From: an uncultured Oceanospirillaceae bacterium
Lineage (GTDB): Bacteria; Pseudomonadota; Gammaproteobacteria; Pseudomonadales; Balneatricaceae
Length of the DNA: 64,000 nucleotides
Direction: 5' to 3'
Assembly: GCA_937138495.1 (NCBI GenBank)
Contig: CAKZPE010000085.1
Span: 85,049-149,048, forward strand
Position numbers and translations under genes: made by a program. Within the stretch, counting starts at the first letter, position 1. Each line of letters begins with the position of its first letter. The notes under the pieces were generated by a model. The model saw only the letters and a list, made by a program, of their open reading frames with translations. It was not told the DNA's origin and did not search any database. Positions 21,110 to 30,966 of this stretch are shown piece after piece.

Positions 21110-21928
21110 TCACAGTTTCTCACTCACATGGTTTTCCAACTGTTTCAGACAGTTGCGGCTAAACCGGACAAACGCCGGCAGATTCGCCATCACCTTTGGC
21201 ATATCGGTGTCACACAGGCCTTCCAGCTTCCGCGCCAGTGCGGATACCTTCATCAGCCCGTAAAGCGCAGAACTGCTGCCAAAGGTGTGCAGCTGATGTT
21301 TCACATTGCCCGGATCAGCACTGGCGCTCACCTCAAGGCTTTGCAGGCAGGTATTCGCGTCTTTAAGGAATATATCGATCAGTGACGGCAAGGTGTCAGC
21401 ACCGACATCCTGCGCCAGCCGGGATAAAACATCAGCGGAAAATTCAGCCGGTAACGGCTGCTCTGCAGAGTTGTCGGCAGGACTGGCCGCATCGACGGAG
21501 ATAACCGCCACTCGGGAAGCCGGCGTCTGTGGGGGTGGCGTTTCTGCTGGCGACTGGCTAACCCGGCCTTCAAAAGCCTCGGCAATGATCGCCAGCAGCT
21601 CGTCGTTATCCCAGGGTTTTGCCAGGTAGTAATCCACCACCCCGGCGGCCAGCGCTTCTTCAGTGCTGTCGTAATCTGACTGGCCACTGAGCATCAGGCG
21701 CGCAGCATCCGGCCAGCGCTGTTTAACTTCTGTGAGAAATTCGATGCCATTCATCTGCGGCATGCGGAAATCACTCATTACCACCTGCGCAGGACTCTCT
21801 GTCAGTAGCTCAAGCGCTTCCTGCCCACCACTGGCGGTCAGTAACTGAAAGTCCTGTTGCCTTAATACCCGGCGTAATGAAGCAACTACCGCCGGGTCGT
21901 CATCCACCAGCAACATCCGTTTTTCCAT
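21110..21928 (-). CDS. Response regulator with C-terminal Hpt-like domain
   Basis: Receiver (LLVDDDPAVVASLRRVLRQ...VVMSDFRMPQMNGIEFL) and C-terminal VKHQLHTFGSSSALYGLMKVSALARKLE, aligning with Hpt motif xHTLKxSSAxxG. Confidence 0.88.
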   Translation of the reverse strand: MEKRMLLVDDDPAVVASLRRVLRQQDFQLLTASGGQEALELLTESPAQVVMSDFRMPQMNGIEFLTEVKQRWPDAARLMLSGQSDYDSTEEALAAGVVDYYLAKPWDNDELLAIIAEAFEGRVSQSPAETPPPQTPASRVAVISVDAASPADNSAEQPLPAEFSADVLSRLAQDVGADTLPSLIDIFLKDANTCLQSLEVSASADPGNVKHQLHTFGSSSALYGLMKVSALARKLEGLCDTDMPKVMANLPAFVRFSRNCLKQLENHVSEKL

Positions 21929-22093
21929 GGCGATCATCTCCTTAGATGCCGGACAGGCCATAGCTCACCTGTCAAAACGCTCGTATTACAATGCTTTCAG
22001 CATATCGGGATTTGACGGACAACGGGGGACGATAACAGGGGAAATTACCCAAATCGGGATAAATACGTGCTTTCAGATCTTAGAAAATAAGGT

Positions 22094-22633
22094 TCAAACC
22101 AGATTATCCCGGATAAACGCGGCATAAACCGCATGGCTAAGAATGCGGTCTCCGACCTTTTCCCGGTGACTGATGACGCCCTCAAGCTGCATTCCTAACC
22201 GCTCGCACACTGCCCGGCTCGGCAGATTTTCTGCGGCAACGGACACCTGTACTTTACTGACATTAAGATGGGCAAAAGCATGCTCTGTCATTGCCTGGCA
22301 GGCGCGCGTCATGATACCCAGCCCCTGATATGACTGTATTAACCAGTAACCAATATCCGCCCGCTGCAGGTCTGCATAAATCGCATTAAACGATATCATT
22401 CCAACGATCAGGCCACGATAGATAATCGCGAACGACATTCCGTCAGCTTGCTGTGCACGCCTTCTCTCGGCGCTGATAAAATCACTGAATGCTTCACGGG
22501 TTTTACAGTGACGGGGCCACTCCAACCACTCAGCCAGATATGCATAATTTTCAGATACGAGTCGCTGAAATACCGGCGCCATTTCTTCGGCTACCGGTTC
22601 TAACTGAGTATCCTGATCAATCCTGATCATCAC
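22094..22633 (-). CDS. GNAT-family N-acetyltransferase (RimJ/RimL-like)
   Basis: ADIGYWLIQSYQGLGIMTRACQAMTEHAF and NLPSRAVCERLGMQLEG motifs. Confidence 0.9.
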   Translation of the reverse strand: MMIRIDQDTQLEPVAEEMAPVFQRLVSENYAYLAEWLEWPRHCKTREAFSDFISAERRRAQQADGMSFAIIYRGLIVGMISFNAIYADLQRADIGYWLIQSYQGLGIMTRACQAMTEHAFAHLNVSKVQVSVAAENLPSRAVCERLGMQLEGVISHREKVGDRILSHAVYAAFIRDNLV

Positions 22634-22651
22634 GCAATATCCTCCGGGAAA

Positions 22652-23641
22652 TCAGAAACGCTCAGTATCCACTTCAGACTGCGCCTGTGCCGGATAGCGT
22701 TCACCGACCACCGTCTGCTGATTGATAACAGCATCCACCCGGTTAAACAGATCATCACTCAAAATCACTTCAGTGGCAGCTCTGTTTTCTTCCAAATGCT
22801 CCAGCACCGCCGTTCCCGGAATGGGTACAATGTGATCAGCCTTTTTCAGTAACCAGGCCAGCGCCAGTTGTCCCGGTGTGCATCCGGCCTCTTCCGCCAG
22901 GGGCAGGTATTTGTCCAGTAGCTGCAGGTTGCGGGCATAATTATCCGGGCTGAAGCGCGGCATATTGCTGCGAAAATCATTCTCTGAGAGTTGATTAAGA
23001 TCCCGCAGGGTATTGGTCAGAAACTTTCTGGCCAGCGGGCTGAAAGCCACCAGCGTGGTGCCCAGCTCCTTGCAGGCATCCAGCACCGCAATTTCAACAT
23101 TTCGGCTCCACAGGGAATACTCACTCTGCACCGCGGCTATCGGATATTCCTTATGGGCTTTACGCAAGGTTTCGGCGGAGACTTCCGACAAACCGACTTC
23201 CCGGATTTTACCTTCCCGAACCAGTTCTCCGAGCGCACCGACACTTTCTTCGATGGGCACATTGCGGTCCCGGCGATGCAGGTAATACAGGTCAATGACG
23301 TCCGTCTGTAAACGTTTCAGGCTGGCCTCGCACACCTTGCGAATCGCTTCGGGCCGACCATTAATTTCCCGCACCCCGTCATCATTGCGGAACATGCCAC
23401 ACTTACTGGCCAGCACAAACTCCTGACGACGGCCTTTAAGCACCTCACCGATCAGCGTTTCATTGGCACCAAAACCATACAGCGCTGCAGTATCGAGAAA
23501 GGTATAACCCACATCCAGTGCACGGTTCAGCATCTGCTCTGCATATTCACGGGACGGCGGCGTGCCGTACGCATGGGACAGGCTCATACAGCCATAGCCA
23601 ATGGGTGAAACGAATAAAGCACCGATACGGCGGGTCGTCAT
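22652..23641 (-). CDS. Aldo/keto reductase
   Basis: GYGCMSLSHAYG, FLDTAALYGFGANETLIGEVLKGRR, DVIDLYYLHRRDRNVPIEESVGALGELVREGKIREVGLSE. Confidence 0.95.
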   Translation of the reverse strand: MTTRRIGALFVSPIGYGCMSLSHAYGTPPSREYAEQMLNRALDVGYTFLDTAALYGFGANETLIGEVLKGRRQEFVLASKCGMFRNDDGVREINGRPEAIRKVCEASLKRLQTDVIDLYYLHRRDRNVPIEESVGALGELVREGKIREVGLSEVSAETLRKAHKEYPIAAVQSEYSLWSRNVEIAVLDACKELGTTLVAFSPLARKFLTNTLRDLNQLSENDFRSNMPRFSPDNYARNLQLLDKYLPLAEEAGCTPGQLALAWLLKKADHIVPIPGTAVLEHLEENRAATEVILSDDLFNRVDAVINQQTVVGERYPAQAQSEVDTERF

Positions 23642-23718
23642 GGGGTTTCCTTAAAAATCAAAATACTTGTTTTTGAGATGATACTGATCTGATACAAAAA
23701 AACAGTGACTGAACGGTT

Positions 23719-24453
23719 TTAACATCCCAGCCGTTTATACAACGCCTGAGAGTCTTTTAAAGCCGGCAACTCAAAACCTGTCTCAGCCTGTATTTTTGCG
23801 AAACTGACAGCGCTAACGCAGTAATCATCTTTACGCCCGGCACTTTGCTGCATGATAAAGCCAGCAGCGTCCCCTTTCAGGTTGTACACCAGCTTGAAAT
23901 AGCCGGACGGTACCTGATGGGGTTCATCGGCTTTTGGCAGGGCCGGCATATTCTGGTCATACAGCGGGCCGGTCATTACATATAAAGATTTACCATAGCT
24001 GACCCCTGCACGCACCGCATCTTCCAGTGCTTTCCACGGCCCCTGGTTCAGATGCTTATCCTGCGGAGTAATGTTGCTGAGATAATTCAGTTCTGCCCAG
24101 TAACGGGAACCGGCAAACGATGCCAGTGGCGCCTGATGGCCCCGGTCCGCTTCCAGATTACTGTTGCGGGCACCGGTGTAGTCTTTCGCTTCCAGGGTTT
24201 CATCTTCATTCAGTAACGGGTCTGTCGCCCATTCCCTGCCCGGCGAGGCACCAAAGTTCACCACATCCACTTCATAGGCGACCCAGTCGGCAAACTTGGT
24301 TTCGGGATTATTCGATAAAGCGTATAAATGGCTGAACAACATATCATTGCCAGCGGGGCTTTCCGGGCAGCCCACAGGGCAGTGAACTGAGAGGATTTCA
24401 GCGGATGCCAGGCTGCTGAACATAAGGGCAGAAACAAATACAGAGGTTTTCAT
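23719..24453 (-). CDS. Secreted DNA/RNA non-specific endonuclease family protein
   Basis: Signal peptide MKTSVFVSALMFSSLASA; DRGHQAPLASFAGSRYWAELNYLSNITPQDKHLNQGPWKALED matches the DRGH / N...P...N...W nuclease signature. Confidence 0.9.
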   Translation of the reverse strand: MKTSVFVSALMFSSLASAEILSVHCPVGCPESPAGNDMLFSHLYALSNNPETKFADWVAYEVDVVNFGASPGREWATDPLLNEDETLEAKDYTGARNSNLEADRGHQAPLASFAGSRYWAELNYLSNITPQDKHLNQGPWKALEDAVRAGVSYGKSLYVMTGPLYDQNMPALPKADEPHQVPSGYFKLVYNLKGDAAGFIMQQSAGRKDDYCVSAVSFAKIQAETGFELPALKDSQALYKRLGC

Positions 24454-24601
24454 AGCGATCTTTCCTGATTGATCATCGCCACGAATAATCCGTGCTACAT
24501 AATGCAAATTCAAGCTATTTCTGAAAAACCCGGCCACAAACTTATCGGTCAGAAATCAGGCCCTCACTGGCCGGATCATTGAACCGGCACTCTCTTGCAG
24601 G

Positions 24602-25909
24602 TTACATGCCTAACCGGTCCCGCAGGCCGTACCACCATGAACCGGCTACCGAATAAGGTACGCGAAAGCGCTGACCGCCGGGGAAACCTGACCAGGGTAC
24701 GCCGGCAAAGAGATCAAAAAGTGCTGTTTCGCCACCGATAGCATCCGCCAGCAGTTTGCCAAACAGATGGGTGACATTGACACCATGACCACAGTAACCG
24801 TGGGCAAAATACAGATTGTCATCCAACCTGCCCAACTGGGCATGGCGGTTATTGGTAATGGCAATATTGCCGCTCCAGGCATAATCAATTTTCACATCCG
24901 CCAGTTGCGGAAACACGTTAAGCATGTTGGGCCGTAATTTACCGATTATATCCGCCGGGGCAACACCTCCATAAACAGTACCGCCACCGAACAACAGCCG
25001 CCGGTCGGCAGACAGACGGTAATAGTCGAGAATATACCGGCAGTCAGCAATGCACATGTCTGCCGGTAAAATCTCACGGGCCAGTTCCTCCGGTAAAGAC
25101 TCGGTGGCCATCACCTGCGTCGCTGCCGGCATCACCCGTGCTGCCAGCGGTTTGGACAACTGCCCCAGATACGCATTGCCACACAGGATTACCTGCCCGG
25201 CAATCACCTGACCTGAGGCAGTACTGATCTGCTGTTTTTCTCCCTTTTTATCGATGGACACCACCGGGGAATGTTCAAAAATCTGCCCGCCTAACTGTTC
25301 CAGAGCCTGCGCTTCACCCAATGCAAGCTTCAGCGGATGCAGATGGCCACCCAAGCTATCCAGCAGCCCACCAGCATACAACTTGCTGCCAACACAAGCC
25401 TGCAGCGCATCAGCATCCAGCAACTGATAGCCGGGAATATTATGTTCCCGACACAGCCGGGCTTCTTCAGCCAGCCCCTGCATATGTTTCCGGCTGTATG
25501 CCACAGTGACATGGCCGGGCCGGTAGTCACAATCGATTGAGTAACGTTCCAGTATTTGTCGGAGATAATCCCCCCCGGCCATATGTAAATCAGCGATTGA
25601 GGTACTGCAGCCAGAAAAATAGTCCTGCAGAAAATCGATACCGCCGTTAAAACCGTTAATCAGCTGGCCGCCATTACGGCCCGACGCGCCCCAGCCAACC
25701 CGTTGCGCTTCCAGCACGACCACCCGGCAGCCCTGTTCCTGCAAAAACAGCCCTGCGGACAGACCACTGAAGCCGGCACCGACAATACAGACCTCCGCCT
25801 CCTGATGGCCCTGTAGCTGATCACGTTGCGCGGGCATCTCAACACTGGCTGCGTAATAGCTGTCAGGGTAAACGTTATCCCTGTTCACAGCGTCGGCCGC
25901 AGGCATCAC
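24602..25909 (-). CDS. puuB: FAD-dependent oxidoreductase, gamma-glutamylputrescine oxidase-like
   Basis: EVCIVGAGFSGLSAGLFLQEQGCRVVVLEAQRVGWGASGRNGGQ; overlaps the GS-like gene; DAO-family architecture. Confidence 0.8.
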   Translation of the reverse strand: MMPAADAVNRDNVYPDSYYAASVEMPAQRDQLQGHQEAEVCIVGAGFSGLSAGLFLQEQGCRVVVLEAQRVGWGASGRNGGQLINGFNGGIDFLQDYFSGCSTSIADLHMAGGDYLRQILERYSIDCDYRPGHVTVAYSRKHMQGLAEEARLCREHNIPGYQLLDADALQACVGSKLYAGGLLDSLGGHLHPLKLALGEAQALEQLGGQIFEHSPVVSIDKKGEKQQISTASGQVIAGQVILCGNAYLGQLSKPLAARVMPAATQVMATESLPEELAREILPADMCIADCRYILDYYRLSADRRLLFGGGTVYGGVAPADIIGKLRPNMLNVFPQLADVKIDYAWSGNIAITNNRHAQLGRLDDNLYFAHGYCGHGVNVTHLFGKLLADAIGGETALFDLFAGVPWSGFPGGQRFRVPYSVAGSWWYGLRDRLGM

Positions 25910-27279
25910 ACATCCTCCAGATAACTGGCATATTCGAACGCCGACACCCGTTGCTTAAACGCCACCAGTTCATGGCGTTTCAGGCTGATAAACTGCCGGT
26001 GCAACGCCGGGTGGAATACTTTTTTCGCCATGTCGCCCTGCTCGAACAGATCAATGGCACTGGCCCATTCGGTTGGAATTTGCGGTGCGTCGGCGTCGTA
26101 ATTCCAGCCTTCAACCGGGCTTCCCGGGTCAAGCTCCTCCTGCATGCCCTCCAGGGCCGCTCCCAGATGTGCCGCCAGCACCAGATACGGGTTGGCATCC
26201 GCACCGGCTGCCCGTTGTTCGATCCGGCGGGCAACCGCTGGGCCACCGGGAATCCGGATGGCAGCAGTGCGGTTTTCATAGCCCCAGGTGACCCGCGTTG
26301 GTGCCAGTGAATGAGGTCGCAGACGACGATACGAATTGTAATGGGGGGCAAAGATCAGTGTCAGTTGCGGCAGGGCTTCCAATAATCCACCGACGGCATG
26401 CCGTAAGCGGTCGCTGCCCTTCTCTGTGCCATCGTTGAAGATATTATTTCCGTCTGCATCCAGCACACTGAAATGCACATGCATGCTGTTACCTGCCCGG
26501 TCGCCAAACGGCTTGGCCATAAAGGTAGCGCCATATCCCAGTTGCCGGGCAACCCCTTTGATGATCCGTTTAAACAGCACGGTGTTATCGGCCGCTTTAA
26601 GCGGATCCGCCAGGTGATTGAGATTAATTTCATACTGCCCCGCACCGCCTTCGGAAATCGCAGCATCCGCCGGAATACCCTGTTCTTCACAGGCGGCATA
26701 GATGTGATTAAACAGGGGTTCCATCTGATCCATTTCATCGATGGACAGTAAACCGCTGGTATCAAACTGACGCTGTTTATCCGGCGTATAAGGGGCAACT
26801 GGCTTACCGTCTTCCAGGCTGTACAGATAAAACTCCAGTTCCATCGCTACCACCGGCGTCAGCCCCAGATCCGCATAAGCCTGCTGTACCGCAGCCAGCG
26901 CCCCCCGGGGATCTCCGGGAAACGGTGCACCGTCTTCACCCGTCATCCACAGGGGAATGAAAGCATGGGAAGCGGCAGTCCAGTTCACAGGCAGAATGCC
27001 CCGTCCGGTGTACTGACAGATACCGTCACCGTCGCCGGTTAAATCCGCATACTGATTATCTTCAATGTCACCGCCCCAGATATCGCTGGACAGGCTTGAA
27101 GGCGGCATGCGTAAACTGCCCCCCAGAACCTTTTCAGCCTGTGCCACCGGAAGCCGCTTGCCCCGCAGGACACCATTCAGGTCGGTCACGGCGGCGGTAA
27201 TATGTTTAACCTGAGGGTTGGCATTAAGCCATTCCAGCTCACGGCTGTACGATGGTTTTACAGAAGAATCAGCAGACAT
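25906..27279 (-). CDS. puuA: Glutamine synthetase family protein, gamma-glutamylputrescine synthetase-like
   Basis: AGQYEINLNHLADPLKAADNTVLFKRIIKGVARQLGYGATFMAKPFGDRAGNSMHVHFSV; NRTAAIRIPGG; next to PuuB-like gene. Confidence 0.82.
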   Translation of the reverse strand: MSADSSVKPSYSRELEWLNANPQVKHITAAVTDLNGVLRGKRLPVAQAEKVLGGSLRMPPSSLSSDIWGGDIEDNQYADLTGDGDGICQYTGRGILPVNWTAASHAFIPLWMTGEDGAPFPGDPRGALAAVQQAYADLGLTPVVAMELEFYLYSLEDGKPVAPYTPDKQRQFDTSGLLSIDEMDQMEPLFNHIYAACEEQGIPADAAISEGGAGQYEINLNHLADPLKAADNTVLFKRIIKGVARQLGYGATFMAKPFGDRAGNSMHVHFSVLDADGNNIFNDGTEKGSDRLRHAVGGLLEALPQLTLIFAPHYNSYRRLRPHSLAPTRVTWGYENRTAAIRIPGGPAVARRIEQRAAGADANPYLVLAAHLGAALEGMQEELDPGSPVEGWNYDADAPQIPTEWASAIDLFEQGDMAKKVFHPALHRQFISLKRHELVAFKQRVSAFEYASYLEDV

Positions 27280-27459
27280 AGAACACTTCCCAATCGTTAA
27301 TAATCAGTGCCTGCCCCTAAGGAAGAGTGCCGGCAGATCCTTATATGATATGAAGCATCCTTCGATTTAGATACGGGTCACGCTGCAATTAACTGATGCG
27401 ATATGTATACTCAGAGCATAAACTGGCATAAATCATAATGAATCCCGGGCTTTCTGAGT

Positions 27460-28275
27460 ATGAGTGAATCTTTATCTGAAAATATCCGCCTGCTGTGCAG
27501 TTACGGGCGTTCTGTCTCTGATATCTGTCGGCGGGCAGGCATTAACCGTCAGCAGTTCAGTAAATATCTGAATGGCCACTCGGAACCGTCTCTGGCAAGC
27601 CTGCGAAAAATCTGTGATTTTTTCGGTGTTGATGAATCGGAAATCATGATGGATAAGGCCCGCTTTCAGGAGATAATCCGCCTCCGTCCCCCGCAGTTCA
27701 ACCATACAGAAAATCGCTTTGACCGGGTGATTAAAGCACTGACATCGGCCGATACACCCACGGATACTTTCTTCAGCCGTCATGAAGGCTACTACCACGC
27801 TTATATCGTACCTGACCCAGGCCGCGGCCACTGCATCCGTTCCCTGAGCCGTATTTACCGTGAAGGCGATAAATGGCTGGCCAGAACCGTTGAACGGCAA
27901 ATGGATCAGCTATTCATGTTACCGGCAACCCTGAAATATTCAGGCATTGTCATGGAAGGCTGTAACCGGATCGCGATTTACGAACGGGAGGACGGCGAAG
28001 GCCGCAGCCTGAATGCCACCTTCCTGTATCCGTCTGAGCACGGGAAGCCCCGCTATCTGCCGGGTCTGTTGGTGGGTTTTTGTGCTGAAGGGTCACAGCA
28101 GATTAACTGTATAAGAACCGTCTGGCAGTTTCTTGGTAAGCAACCGGACCTTCGTCAGGCCCTGAAAAAATGCGGCGTCGTTGACCGCGAACAGGAGACA
28201 TTACCTGCGTTTGTAGAACAGGGTATTGGCAATGATATGACCGCCGACGAGAAGCTTTTCACACCCCGGTTTTAA
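27460..28275 (+). CDS. XRE-family helix-turn-helix transcriptional regulator
   Basis: N-terminal HTH RSVSDICRRAGINRQQFSKYLNGHSEPSLASLRKICDFFGVDESEIM; divergent from puuAB-like genes. Confidence 0.88.
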   Translation: MSESLSENIRLLCSYGRSVSDICRRAGINRQQFSKYLNGHSEPSLASLRKICDFFGVDESEIMMDKARFQEIIRLRPPQFNHTENRFDRVIKALTSADTPTDTFFSRHEGYYHAYIVPDPGRGHCIRSLSRIYREGDKWLARTVERQMDQLFMLPATLKYSGIVMEGCNRIAIYEREDGEGRSLNATFLYPSEHGKPRYLPGLLVGFCAEGSQQINCIRTVWQFLGKQPDLRQALKKCGVVDREQETLPAFVEQGIGNDMTADEKLFTPRF

Positions 28276-29180
28276 TCCTGAGCTGAGGACCGGTTATCCG
28301 GCAAACCGGCCTCCACCAGATGATCAATTAAGGCCCGCTGTGACGCCTTCATCACCCGGTTAGCCGGATACACCACGGACACTTTAGCCGGCGGCAGTTC
28401 GTAATTCTGTAAAATGCGCACCAGACGCCCGGCGCGCAAGTGCTCACACAACATAAAATCGGGCAACAGTGCGATCCCCAACCCGTCTGCAGCAAAGTCT
28501 GCCGCCAGTTGTCCGTCACTGGTATCCAGCGAGGATGGCACCGACACATAACGGCTGGCATTGCCCATCTGAAAGCGCCAGCGGCCGGGCTGGCGGTTAG
28601 ATGAATCCAGAATGCACTGATGATCCGCTAACTGAAACGGTGTTTCCGGTATGCCGTGTCTGGCCAGATACTCCGGATGCGCCACACAATAGATCTGCAT
28701 ACAGCCGATCTGACGCGCGACCATGCCTGAGTCCGGCAGTTCACCCACACGGACTGCCAGATCGATCCCTTCTTCCACCAGATTCACAAAACGGTTCACA
28801 ATCAGCCACGACAGCTTCACCTGCGGGTAACGTTGCATGAATGTACTCAGCAATGGCTGCAAGCCGAATGCAGCCGAATGCGAAGGTGATGTAATTCTCA
28901 GCTGACCCGCAACCACCTGTTGCCGTTCAGACATGTCTTCCTGTAATGATGACAGCCGGTCGAGAATCTCGCTGAAACCTGTCAGATATTCCCGTCCTTC
29001 TTCCGTCAGGGTCATGGAACGGGTCGTCCGCTGCAGCAATTTACAACCGAAATGCACTTCAAGATCATTCACCTGCCGGCTCACGGCGGAAGTAACAACA
29101 TTGAGCTCCCGGGCCGCCGCCGAAAAGCTTTGTTGTTCCACCACCGTCCGGAAGGTCTGCATCGCTTTTAACAGGTCCAC
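28272..29180 (-). CDS. LysR-family transcriptional regulator
   Basis: MQTFRTVVEQQSFSAAARELNVVTSAVSRQVNDLEVHFGCKLLQRTTRSMTLTEEG. Confidence 0.95.
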   Translation of the reverse strand: MDLLKAMQTFRTVVEQQSFSAAARELNVVTSAVSRQVNDLEVHFGCKLLQRTTRSMTLTEEGREYLTGFSEILDRLSSLQEDMSERQQVVAGQLRITSPSHSAAFGLQPLLSTFMQRYPQVKLSWLIVNRFVNLVEEGIDLAVRVGELPDSGMVARQIGCMQIYCVAHPEYLARHGIPETPFQLADHQCILDSSNRQPGRWRFQMGNASRYVSVPSSLDTSDGQLAADFAADGLGIALLPDFMLCEHLRAGRLVRILQNYELPPAKVSVVYPANRVMKASQRALIDHLVEAGLPDNRSSAQD

Positions 29181-29302
29181 ATCATCACCATTATTCTCTT
29201 TTTAAGAAATATTTTTTCACAAAGACACTGTTTTTCTGATTAACGCACAGGAATAGCATAACAATCAATCGATACAGACACAGAAAAAACGGAGTAACAC
29301 AC

Positions 29303-29899
29303 ATGAAAATTCTGATTATTGGCGCAACCGGTACCATCGGCAAAGCAGTGGCACAGACATTATCTGCAGATCATCAGATTATCCGGGCAGGCTACAGTGA
29401 CGGGGATGTTCGGGTAGATCTGGGCAATCCGGAGAGTATTCGTGAAATGTTCGCCACCACAGGCAAGGTAGATGCAGTGATCTCCACTGCCGGATTGGCA
29501 GGCTTTGCGCCACTGGCTCAGCTACAGGACAGCGATTACCAACTGGCGCTGAACAACAAAGTAATGGGCCAGATTAATCTGATCCGTCTGGGCAGCGCAT
29601 ACATTACTGATGGCGGTTCAGTCACCCTGACGTCCGGTATCTTGTCAAAAGAGCCAATCCCCGGCAGTGCCAGCATTGCCATGGCGAACGGCGCACTGGA
29701 AAGTTATGTGCTGGCCGCCGCACTGGAAGAAAACCGCATTAACCTGAATGTAGTGGCACCAGCTTTTGTAAAAGAGACCATGGAAATGATGGGGATGGAC
29801 AGCAGCACCGGTATCAGTGCGGCGGACACGGCCCGCGCTTATGCTGAAGCGCTGACCGGCCACCACGGGGAAACTCTGGATGTGCGTGATCATATCTGA
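29303..29899 (+). CDS. Short-chain dehydrogenase/reductase
   Basis: MKILIIGATGTIGKAVAQTL Rossmann motif; divergent from the LysR gene. Confidence 0.9.
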   Translation: MKILIIGATGTIGKAVAQTLSADHQIIRAGYSDGDVRVDLGNPESIREMFATTGKVDAVISTAGLAGFAPLAQLQDSDYQLALNNKVMGQINLIRLGSAYITDGGSVTLTSGILSKEPIPGSASIAMANGALESYVLAAALEENRINLNVVAPAFVKETMEMMGMDSSTGISAADTARAYAEALTGHHGETLDVRDHI

Positions 29900-29992
29900 C
29901 CTGTCACCGCCTGCAGCAGTTAACGGCTGCGGGCATCTTCACAGGCCCCTCTGTCAGATTTCTATGTCAGATCGCTCTGCCAGGAGCGTCTT

Positions 29993-30535
29993 TCAGTCCT
30001 CCCAGGGACCAAAGCCCGGTATATCAATCATCTCTTCTTCAAACCGGGCCAACGCAGTATCCTGATTGCAGGCATCACAGTTGCTCATACTGATCACATC
30101 CGGATTGCCGGTGGTCATAGCTGCTGACAATTCATCATGTTCGTGCCTGAACTCAGGCAACTGCGTGATGCGCAGCGGGGCTTTCGTCTGCATCTTCTGC
30201 AATAACCCCTGCCCTTCAAAACCCGCATGGCTGATCAGATACTTCAACACTTTAGCGTGTTCGTCCGGCAACAACTCAGCATTATCGTCAAAATGATACT
30301 CCAGACCTGCCATCAGCGTTTCCCAGCTTTTAGCCGGCAGCAACACCGGCGGATACGCCATATGGCATTCGCCACAGGTCCGCGCATAGCCGGCAGGAAC
30401 CGGGCCTTTCATAGCCATCGTTGCCTGATCCGACGCGGTGGCAACGGACCCCAACGCACTGACACCGAAATAAATACCGCTCATTAACAGACCACAGGCA
30501 ACCAGCCAGCGGCCCCGGGTAACCACTGTATGCAT
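29993..30535 (-). CDS. Diheme cytochrome c (DHC)-family protein with second heme motif CDACN
   Basis: Membrane/signal segment, CGECH motif, AKSWETLMAGLEYHFDDNAEL, second motif SNCDACNQD (His to Asn). Confidence 0.82.
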   Translation of the reverse strand: MHTVVTRGRWLVACGLLMSGIYFGVSALGSVATASDQATMAMKGPVPAGYARTCGECHMAYPPVLLPAKSWETLMAGLEYHFDDNAELLPDEHAKVLKYLISHAGFEGQGLLQKMQTKAPLRITQLPEFRHEHDELSAAMTTGNPDVISMSNCDACNQDTALARFEEEMIDIPGFGPWED

Positions 30536-30538
30536 AAC

Positions 30539-30934
30539 TTATTGCTCCTTTAGCCATACCAGTACATCTGCTTTTTCCTGCAGGCTGCACTCACGTTTAA
30601 GGGTCCATTTACAATTCCGTAAAAACCATTTTTCTATCTTTTTCTCATCCGTTAACCGCAAAGCATTCACTGAAGGTGCCATGGGATCTATATGCTTCGC
30701 GGTTCGCACATGTTTACCGGCATCCACAGGCGCATCACCGTGACAATCCGTACAGCGGCGGCCGTCAAAATCGGTAAACCAGAGGGTTTTGCCGGCTTCA
30801 GCACTCGCGGTGTTCACACCCTGCTGCAGATACGTGTTCAGCAGGTCATCAGCCGGGGCGGCAAACACACTGCCGCCCAACAGCAGAATACCGATACACC
30901 CAAAGGTCAGACTTAAACGGTTAGCGGTTATCAT
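30539..30934 (-). CDS. DUF1924/SHP-like monoheme c-type cytochrome
   Basis: Signal peptide; CTDCHGDAPVDAGKHVRTAKHIDPMAPSVNALRLTDEKKIEKWFLRNCKWTLKRECSLQEKADVLVWL. Confidence 0.82.
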   Translation of the reverse strand: MITANRLSLTFGCIGILLLGGSVFAAPADDLLNTYLQQGVNTASAEAGKTLWFTDFDGRRCTDCHGDAPVDAGKHVRTAKHIDPMAPSVNALRLTDEKKIEKWFLRNCKWTLKRECSLQEKADVLVWLKEQ

Positions 30935-30966
30935 AGCGGCCTTCTCTCTTCCGGATATTTCGACTA

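Noticed and set aside
20784-21263. 159-aa plus-strand ORF between hypothetical gene and receiver-Hpt gene
   Set aside because: The last third is antisense to the Hpt-domain coding region and the remainder has no recognisable domain; not enough support to call it a CDS.
23719-24453. Toxin/defence nuclease
   Set aside because: Has a signal peptide and non-specific DRGH nuclease features with no immunity gene or defence partners; more likely a secreted nutrient-scavenging nuclease.
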